A DNA stretch of 27,114 nt, taken from contig PXDI01000402.1 of the NCBI GenBank assembly GCA_003565095.1, forward strand, positions 1 to 27,114, written 5' to 3'. The position numbers were made by a program, and so were the translations under genes. The notes beneath the pieces are model-generated. The model made no database searches, was not told where the DNA came from, and saw nothing but the letters and a program-made list of their open reading frames with translations. This document shows positions 15,536 to 24,300 of the stretch, piece by piece (the first letter of the stretch is position 1; each line of letters opens with the position of its first letter). Source of the stretch: PVC group bacterium. GTDB lineage: Bacteria > Verrucomicrobiota > Kiritimatiellia > UBA8416 > PXDI01.

Positions 15536-18333
15536 TTCTGCAATTTACAGGAAACTGGCCCTGGTGGACTCTGCTGCTGCCGGCGACACTAATGTGCGCA
15601 GGCACAATCTGGATTTACCGCCGGCACAACCTCCCGGCTCCTTGGAAACATTTGCTGCCGGCCTTGCGCATACTGGCAGTTCTTTGCCTGCTGTTGAGTC
15701 TGCTGCGACCGATTATCGCACGGGTGCGGACAGAAACCGTGCGCGGCAGAATTCCGCTGATAATCGACGACAGCGGATCTATGAGCCTCAAAGAACAGTA
15801 TGAACCTGAAGAGGCCGTCAAGGTTGCCTGGGATCTAACATGGTTTCCCCGCCGCCTGCGTGTCACCGCGTTTGAGTCACCGCACGAAACATTTACCAAT
15901 CTCAGTCCCGCCCTGAACGATGCGCTGGCGGCGGTGCGTGAAGCACTGGCCGCGTCAGCAGACGATCAACGGCGGGCATGGCGAAATGCCGAAAATATAA
16001 CAGAGCATGCCGCCGGTCAGATCGAAAGACTGCTGCGCGAAACAGACCGCACAGTTGAACGCAGCGGCTATCTCGCCGCCGCGGAAACGATCGAAGATAC
16101 CAGCGAGGACACCGATTCACCCGAATTCAGTATTCTTTACGCCCGCTGGCGGCATACCCTTGAGGCGCTCAAGCAAAGCGTTTCCGCGCTGGCCGCCGAA
16201 GCCGCGGAGCTACGCAAAACCGAGCGCGGCAAGCCGGTTGAACCGGCGGAGGATATCGCCGCCCGTACCGTTGAATCAGTCAGTGCGTGGGATGAACTCG
16301 CCGTACTCTTCCCGGAAATGCAGATACCGGCTGACCGCATGCTGGCCGCGGCACAGATACCCGAGGTTGACAGCGCGCTTGAAAGACTCGCACAAACCAC
16401 CCGCTGGCAGATTGCACTGCACGTACTGACCGACTCGCCGCCGGCACTGCTCCGCCGACTGGCAAGTAAGGGTGAGGTCGACCTGTTTTTATTGAACGAA
16501 GAACTGATTGAACCGATCTCTTTGGAAGAGCTGGCCGAGATTGAACCGCGCCGGCCGAATACCAGAATGGGAACGATGTTACATAAAATCCTGCAAAACT
16601 ATGAAAACGAACCGCTGGCAGCCATGGCAGTGATTACCGACGGACAGATCAATGCCGGACTGCCGCTGACCGCAGCACGCGAAATTGCCGTGGAACGCAA
16701 GCTGCCCTTGATTGCTTTGGGCATCGGCTCAGAAGAACCACCCAAAGACATCGCCATTGAATCAGTGGTTGTTCCGGAAACCGCATTTAAAGGTGATCAA
16801 GTAAAAGCACGTATTGTTGTCCACCGCTACGGCTTTGAAGACCGCGAAATCCCTCTGACAATCCGTCGCGGCGGCCGTGTCATGCATGAGCACACTATCC
16901 CGCCGGGTTCATCACCGCGTGTTACCGTCGAAACCGCTTTTGAAGAGGACGAAGACGGTGAACACCGTTATGTTATTGAAACACCCGATCTGGAAGGCGA
17001 AGCGTTTGAAGAGAACAACCGCCGGACATTTCAGGTGCGCGTGCTTGAAGACCGGATCAAAACACTGCTGGTGGATGAGTTCCCGCGCTGGGAAAGCCGT
17101 TACCTGCGTATGATGCTTTCGCGTGACCGCCGGGTGGAACTTGATACGGTCTTTATCGCCTCTGCCGAAGACGGACGGCTGGAGCGCAAACCGGGCGCCT
17201 GGCCGGCTTCGCGTGAAGAACTCTTTGCCTACCAGACGATTATTATCGGCGATGTAAACCCTGACCATTTCAGCGAACGGGAATTGCACGATCTGCATGA
17301 TTTCGTTTTTGAAAACGGCGGAACGCTGATCATCATGGCCGGACCGCACCATATGCCGGAGCGCTATGCAGGCACACCGCTGGCCGCGGCTTTCCCGTTT
17401 CAGCGCGAAACTACCGCCCGGCCGGAACACACCCCCCCCGCCAAAGCGGAAGGTACTGCTGAATACCGCATAAAACTCACCGCTGAAGGACAGTACGATA
17501 CCTTGCCCCAGATCAGCCGCGACAACGAAATGAGTTGGCAGCTCTGGCAGCGGCTGCCCGGCGTAAACTGGGTGGCAACCGGCATCCGGACTGTCCCGGC
17601 CGCTGATATTCTGGCTGTCACTGAGGATGATGAACGCCCTGTATTACTGCGTGGCTACGCCGGGGCCGGACGAGTGCTGTTTCTGGGGGCCGACACCTTC
17701 TGGCGCTGGCGCGACCGCACACGCTGGCACTATCATCACCGGTTCTGGGGTCAAATCATGCTGTGGTCCGCCGTCGGCCGCACCACCGGGTCGGACCGCT
17801 TCGCCAAAATCATCTCTGACCGGCCGCGCTATGCACCGGACGAAACCGTTATGGTAAATGTCCGGCTGCTCGATGAAGATCAGGTGCCGATTGAAAATGC
17901 GCAGGCGGTGCTGGATATTATTGATGAAAATGATGAGCGCATCCGCGAAGCACCGCTGCTGCCGGCCGCGGCCGGTGCCGGGGAATACCGCGCGGAAATC
18001 ACCGGCCTGCCGCAGGGACATTTCACGCTCATCCCGCGGGTGTTCGAACTGCGCGACCATGAAGTCAACGCTGCTCTGGAAATTGAAGTCGGCGATGTGC
18101 TCACCGGGGAATATATCCATCTTGCACTCGACCGGGCACGCCTGGAGCAATGGGCCGATAATTACCAACCATTAACCGCACCGCTCGATTGCCTTGAAGC
18201 TATCGAGCCGATTGAATTCACTGAGGAACACCGCCGCGAGTTTGAGCAACCGGTGCATGCCTTGCTGCTGATGCTGGCCGCCATCGCGCTCGGTGCGGAA
18301 TGGCATTTACGCAAGCGCTGCCGCCTGCCGTGA
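15532..18333 (+). CDS. Large membrane VWA protein with interrupted VWA domain and GATase1-like domain
   Basis: The 933-residue product has two N-terminal membrane segments (roughly 9-25 and 40-60) and a MIDAS DDSGS beginning at Asp79. The remaining VWA strand pair (AMAVITDGQINAG, Asp370) comes almost 300 residues later. Between them is a charged, mostly helical insert (about 115-330) plus the strand WQIALHVLTDSP. After the VWA come a CARDB-like segment (AIESVVVPETAFKGDQVKAR), an amidotransferase-like fold without an evident nucleophile (YQTIIIGDVNPDHF, NGGTLIIMAGP), an Ig-like segment near 770-860 and a C-terminal membrane helix (VHALLLMLAAIALGAEW). It overlaps the BatA-like gene by 4 nt and precedes the giant gene by 14 nt. 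I read it as a BatB-like partner; exact function unknown. Confidence 0.85.
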   Translation: MILQFTGNWPWWTLLLPATLMCAGTIWIYRRHNLPAPWKHLLPALRILAVLCLLLSLLRPIIARVRTETVRGRIPLIIDDSGSMSLKEQYEPEEAVKVAWDLTWFPRRLRVTAFESPHETFTNLSPALNDALAAVREALAASADDQRRAWRNAENITEHAAGQIERLLRETDRTVERSGYLAAAETIEDTSEDTDSPEFSILYARWRHTLEALKQSVSALAAEAAELRKTERGKPVEPAEDIAARTVESVSAWDELAVLFPEMQIPADRMLAAAQIPEVDSALERLAQTTRWQIALHVLTDSPPALLRRLASKGEVDLFLLNEELIEPISLEELAEIEPRRPNTRMGTMLHKILQNYENEPLAAMAVITDGQINAGLPLTAAREIAVERKLPLIALGIGSEEPPKDIAIESVVVPETAFKGDQVKARIVVHRYGFEDREIPLTIRRGGRVMHEHTIPPGSSPRVTVETAFEEDEDGEHRYVIETPDLEGEAFEENNRRTFQVRVLEDRIKTLLVDEFPRWESRYLRMMLSRDRRVELDTVFIASAEDGRLERKPGAWPASREELFAYQTIIIGDVNPDHFSERELHDLHDFVFENGGTLIIMAGPHHMPERYAGTPLAAAFPFQRETTARPEHTPPAKAEGTAEYRIKLTAEGQYDTLPQISRDNEMSWQLWQRLPGVNWVATGIRTVPAADILAVTEDDERPVLLRGYAGAGRVLFLGADTFWRWRDRTRWHYHHRFWGQIMLWSAVGRTTGSDRFAKIISDRPRYAPDETVMVNVRLLDEDQVPIENAQAVLDIIDENDERIREAPLLPAAAGAGEYRAEITGLPQGHFTLIPRVFELRDHEVNAALEIEVGDVLTGEYIHLALDRARLEQWADNYQPLTAPLDCLEAIEPIEFTEEHRREFEQPVHALLLMLAAIALGAEWHLRKRCRLP

Positions 18334-18339
18334 AAGGAG
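18333..18339 (+). promoter_or_regulatory. Strong ribosome binding site of the giant gene
   Basis: AAAGGAG lies 8 nt before ATG 18348 and begins on the last base of the upstream stop. It rules in the 18348 start over an in-frame ATG at 18300 that lies inside the previous gene. Confidence 0.8.
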
Positions 18340-18347
18340 CAATCACT

Positions 18348-21300
18348 ATGAATAACCAAATCAACGACCGCCAGCTGAATGAAGAGCTTCAAGCACGCCT
18401 GGAAGCTTTTGCCGAACGCTGGCGGCAGGTCAGTTTACGCCGCGGTGCCGCACGCACCATAATGATCGCCCTGATCGCCGTGGCCGCCGCCGCCGCAATT
18501 GACTATCTGCTGCCGCTAACTACCGCTCAGCGCTACCTGCTCAGCGCCGTATGTTATTCCGCCATTATTCTTTTCGCACTATTCGGCTGGCTGCTGCCCG
18601 CATTTATGCCGGTAGCTCCGCTGCGGATTGCCTGGATGCTCGAAAAACTCATCCCGGATTTTAATGAGAAACTGGTGTCATCTGTTGAACTGGCCAATAA
18701 TGCTGATGATCGCGTTGCCGGCCATAAACCTTCACATTTCTCACGAGAACTGATTCTGGCTCTACTGCAGGAAACCGGGGCCGATCTCGCCCGCCTCAAT
18801 CCGCGGCGCGCTCTGCCGCTGAAATGGCGGCATTTTCTGCCGCCGGCTGTCGCTCTGGCTGCTTTTCTGATTGGCATGGCGGTCCCCGGATTTCAAGGCC
18901 ACCAGCTTGTCAAACGCGTCCTGCTGCCCTCACCGCACGATGCAGAAGTCGGCGCGTTCCGCTTGTTGATTGTTGCACCTGATACACAACGCTTTGTTGA
19001 AGACCGGCCGCTGCTTTTTGCCGTGCGTTCAACCGATCCAACCATATCAGAAGTAATGCTTGAAATTGAAGGCGCCCGCCGCCGTAATCTTCCCATGCGC
19101 AAAGTGCGCGACGGCCGGTTCGAACTGGAACTCGATGACATCAACACCTCGTTTGCATACCGCTTTCGTTCCGGACGTGTCGCTACCGCGCTTACCGATA
19201 TGCAGCTTGTACGGATTCCCCGCATCAGTAAGCTTTCGGTCGTATACTACTTTCCTGAATACACCGGCATGCCGCCGGTGCGCAGCACCCTGCGCCAGGG
19301 ACAGGTAAAAGCGCTCCCCGGCACACGCGTCGTTCTCTCCGCTGAATTCTCGAAACCGCTTTCAGAATTAACTCTGCAGTATGACGGCAAACAGATCAAC
19401 GGTACACTGCGCCCGGATAACAACGCCGGCTCAGCAGTATTCAAGATCAACAATGAAGGCAGCTTCACTCTCAACATGGTCGATGCCGTCACCCCCTTTG
19501 CCCAGAACACCTTTGAGGGCCGGGTGGAAATCGAAAATGATGCACCGCCGTCAATCACTCTGCTTGAACCAGCTGACGACATCATGATTGAACCAGGCGA
19601 AACAGTCCCCCTGCGCTGGCAGGCCACCGACGATTTCGGCATCGAAGCCATTGAGATGGAAATCCGTCTGAACCGGCGCGAACTTGAAACGATCGCGCTG
19701 GAGGACAAACATTTCAGCATGGAACTTGATACCGGCCGCTGGCAGCTTGAACTAGGCGACCGGCTTGATATCAGGGTGGCATGCCGCGACGGCGCCGGCC
19801 AGCGCTCAGTAACCCGCCCGCGCGGTATTCTGGTCGTCCACGGACACGACGCCACACGCGCCAATGCTTTTATCAGACAGGGTAACGAACTGGCGGCCTT
19901 ACTGCAGCGCGCCGTACGCGAATACCAGGCAATGGAACCTCTGCGCGAACAGTTGCACGATGCCGCAACCTACCGGACCGCCAGTGCAATTGAAAACCTC
20001 GCTCACAACCGCTCAACACTGGCCGCACGCACGCGGCGGTTGGATGGATCAATGGCCGAATCATTAAACCTCTCCCGCGCATGGATGCCGCTCAGCTTCT
20101 ATCCCGGAGCGGACAGGTATATCGGCCTGATGCGGCGCTACGTTTCACAGGAAAGACTGCACGTTCTGCCACAACTGCCGGAAACATGGGACAGCCATGA
20201 CAACTGGCTGCGAACCCGCCGGATGATTGAGCTGAGTTCATCTATGACAACCGGCTTGGTTGCCAAGGCCGGCCAATATCAGCCGGCAATGCTAATGGAG
20301 GCCATGCACGCAATCGTGCTGCATTCAGCTTTCCGCGATGATGACCGCTCACGCGAATGGAACCGCCGTGTCCTATCTCATACCCGTGAGCATGCCCGGC
20401 AACTCGATGAATCGCTTGCGGAAATAGTGAAAACTGTCGATCTAAACCAAAGTGCGCCGCCGCGCCGCGACGGCATGCTGGCACGCCTCTACCGCGGCCG
20501 GCGTGAATATCCGCCGCTGCCGCCGGAAGCAGACACCCCCCCTGACCGCGAACGCCGTGACTCCGGCATTAATTTTGAAAACACCCGGCAGCTTGGTCTG
20601 GGTGACGGGCAAAGCGGCGCGTTGCATTGGCAGGGCTACATGTTTATCAACGAGCCGGGAAACTACCGGTTTTTCTGCACATCCTCCGACGGCTCACGGC
20701 TGCTCATTAATAACCGGATTGTTGTTCGCAATGACGGCCGTCACGGAATGCGCGAACGCAACGGCCGCGTCCAACTTGAACGCGGCTTCATCCGGCTGGA
20801 TCTGCTTTACTTTAATCACGAAGGCGATGGCGGCATGCGCCTTGAATGGGAGCCGCCCGGCGGACAGCGGGAAATCTTCCCGGCCGGACAGCTTTATTCA
20901 TCATTAGGCAACGGGCCGCTTAAGCTTGCCTGGATTACCGGCGAAATCCACTACCGGCTGCGCGAACGCGCTCATGACCACGGAGAGCTAGACAACATCG
21001 CCCGCCGGATGGAAGAGGCGCTGCAAGCGCCCGGAACCGAGCTGGCCGCTTTTGCCCATAAAATTGATGCAGCGGTAATTGCCGATGGCTGGCCGGCAAT
21101 CGAACGCGCTGCCGGCATCATTGATGAAAGCGCCGCTGAGCAACCGCTTTCCGAGCATGCCCGTGCGCTGCGCCAGGTGGCTGAAATGTACCGTCAGGCC
21201 GCGGATGAACGCCGCACTGACAGCCTGTTTGCAGCCGCGGGGCGGATGCGCGCGGTGGATGATCTCGGCGTCATGGATGAAACCTTACGACAGGTGAAAC

Positions 21301-24300
21301 CGCTGCTCGATACGGTTGAACGCCGAATTGAAGAAGCCGCCGCCGCCACCGCCACCGCTACGGCCGATGACCCGCTCTCCACCCGCGCCGCAGCCGACAA
21401 ACTGGCCGAAGCCCGCCGTGAACTGGCCAGAGCCGGTGATCGGCAGGTCGGCGATGAAACACTCCAGCGTTCAGGACAGATGCGCGACATGCGCAATGAG
21501 CTGACACGCGCCGACCGCGCATTAAGTGCCGCGGAAGAGGCGCTGCGCTCTGCTGATATAACACAAACCCGCGAAAAAATGCGTGAAGCGCGCGAAGCAA
21601 CCGCCGCCGCAGAACAGGAACTGCGGCAGGCGCGCGATTCCGCGGTTGCCGCCGCACGCGACGCCGCCGCGGAGCTCGCCAGACTCCGTACCGACCCGGC
21701 CCGCCAACTGCGCGCGATTGCTGAAGAACGCAGTGACCTTTCAACCGAACTCTCCGGCGTTGAACCGCCGCCAGCGGTGCGCTTAAGCTCTGCTACAGAG
21801 CGGATCAGAGCGGATGACAAGGATTTGCGTAGCGCCGCGGAGCGCTGGCGCCAGGATGCACTCGATGCACTCTCCGGCGAAGAGCCTGATGCGCGCACCG
21901 CCGCCGCACACATGGCAATTGCTCAACGCGCCGAAGCCGCGCGCCGTGACAGCGCCGCCCTCGCCCGCGAAATCAGTGCCGCACAGGATGCCATGCAAGT
22001 GCCGGAAGGTGTCAGTGAACAGCACCGTGATGCTGCCATGCAACGGGCCGCTGAACACCTCGCCAGGGCCGAACAGCAATCGCGCGCTTCCGCCACCGCT
22101 TTACAAGAAACCGCGGCGCTCGCGGAGAATCTGAGCGCAGCGCACGACGGACGGCTTTCCGCACGTGAGCAGCAGGAAGCACTCGCCAAACTCGAAGCAG
22201 CCATTCAGGATGAACTGCCGCCGCAGTTACGTGCCGAGCTCGAACGGATTGAATCCATTTCAGAACACCGGCAACGCGCCGCGGAACTCGCCGAAGCGCT
22301 GGCATCAAGACATACCGCGGATCAGGAAAAAACCGCGATTGCTCTCGAACTGGCTAGAATGGAAAAAGCGCTGGCCGAAACATATTCAGACAGAATTGAA
22401 ACGGAACGCAAGCTGCCTGATTCCCTGGAAACGGCACGCACGCTCCGTGATCCCCTGCATACGCCGCCGGTTGACCCTGCACCGGTCATGCAGGCGGCGG
22501 ATGCAATGCGCCGCGATATTGAACAGACCGAAGCACGCCATGCCCTGCCCCTGAAACAGTTGCGCGAAGAACAACGCCGTCCCGCCGCTGAAGCACTCGG
22601 ACTGCTGCTCTCCGCAGAGCCGCCCTCACGCGAAGAGCGCCGCTGGCAGGATGCTGTTGACAGCTTGCAACAGGATACCCCGCGCCGGCAGGCTGAACGC
22701 TTGCGCGATCTGGCACGCCGGCTGCCGAATGAACAGCGCGCAACCTCCGAACGCCTGCAAACGCTTGCCGACGAACTGACCGCTATCGAACAGACCCACG
22801 GTGACCCGCAGCGCCATGCCAGAGACCTGCAAAAAGCAATGCATGACGCCGCGCGTAAAACACGTGACATCGAACGTGCCGCCGAAGCGCTTCCGGAAAA
22901 CCTGCAAAATGAGCTGAAACCGATTATTCAACACGCCGGAGAACATGCCGAAAAAGAGCGGCCGGCAGAAGCGCTCGCCGCGCTTGATGCGCTTGAGCGT
23001 ACTTTACAGGATGCCGTGACGGCACAGCGCGATGCCGCCCGCATAGACGCGCATGAACCGTCCGCAACGCCATCCCCCTCAATGGAACGCCAGAGTCCGC
23101 ACGAACTGGCCCGGCAACTCGCCGAAGCTGCCGATTACCCCGAAAGGCATATCCGCCCGCTCGAACAGGCCCGCGAACTCGCCGCAGAAAACCGCTTTGC
23201 CGAAGCTGCCGCACAGGCAGCCCGAACTCCCTTTGGCGAATACATCCAACCGCAATTACAGGCGGCTGAACAGGAATTGCGCGATACACGCCGTGCCGCT
23301 GTGGAAGGCTTCCGGGATGCAGATGATAAAGCGGCCAAAGACGCCATGGCGCAAGCAGCGGAAAGACTGGCGCAGCGTGATACCGCGGCCGCCGCCGACG
23401 CTCTACGCGAAACAGCTACACCGCAGGCAGAAGCTGTCCGCGAGAAAATTGCCGGGCTGGACCAACAGCGTGAAGCCGTCATTCCGGCACTGGAAGCCGC
23501 CGTGGAAGCCGCCAAGGCCCGCGCACCGCAACCCGAAGAGCTCCGCCAGATGGCTGAACGGCTAAAAAATGCCGTTCAGCAAGATAGTGACCGGCGCACT
23601 GAAGAACATCTGCGCACCGCCGAACGGGCCGCCCGGCTGGAAGAAGCTGCCGAAGCACTGCGGCGCAATGATCTGCCGGCGGCACTGGCCGCAGCCGAAA
23701 AAGCCGCCGTAAAACCGGTGAGTGCTCCGCAACAACAACGGCTGGAGCAGGCTGCCGAAGCACTGGCTGATGCCCGCCAGGCCCAGCAACAGGCACGGCG
23801 TGCCGCCGCTGAAGCCGCCCGTGAAGCACAGGCCGCCCGTACAACGGAAGCCGCCGAACAGCTTACGACTGCCGCCGCTGATATTGCACGCGGTGATTAT
23901 GACCGCGCCGACGAAACTTTACAGCAGCACCCCGCCCCGCCGGCCGCGCAAGCACTGGAAGATGCCGTACAGAAACGCACTGCGGCACAGGAACAGCTTA
24001 CTGCGGCTGCCGGAGAACTACACGAGGCCGCACGTCAGGCGGAAGACAGCCTGCAAAAGGCTGCCGATGCAGCCAGACAGGCCGCGGCGGCACGCGACGC
24101 ATTTGCCGATAATCAACCGGTCCGCGCCGCTGTGGAACTCGCACGCATCCCCGAACCCTTATCGCCGGAAGCCGCACCGCCGGCAAATAGATTTGAAGCG
24201 GAAGCGCGGCAGGCAGCCGCCGCAGCATTGAACGAGGCCGCACAGGCTCTTGATGATGCACGTGCAACGCGCACCGCGGCAGAAGAAGCTCTGATGGCCG

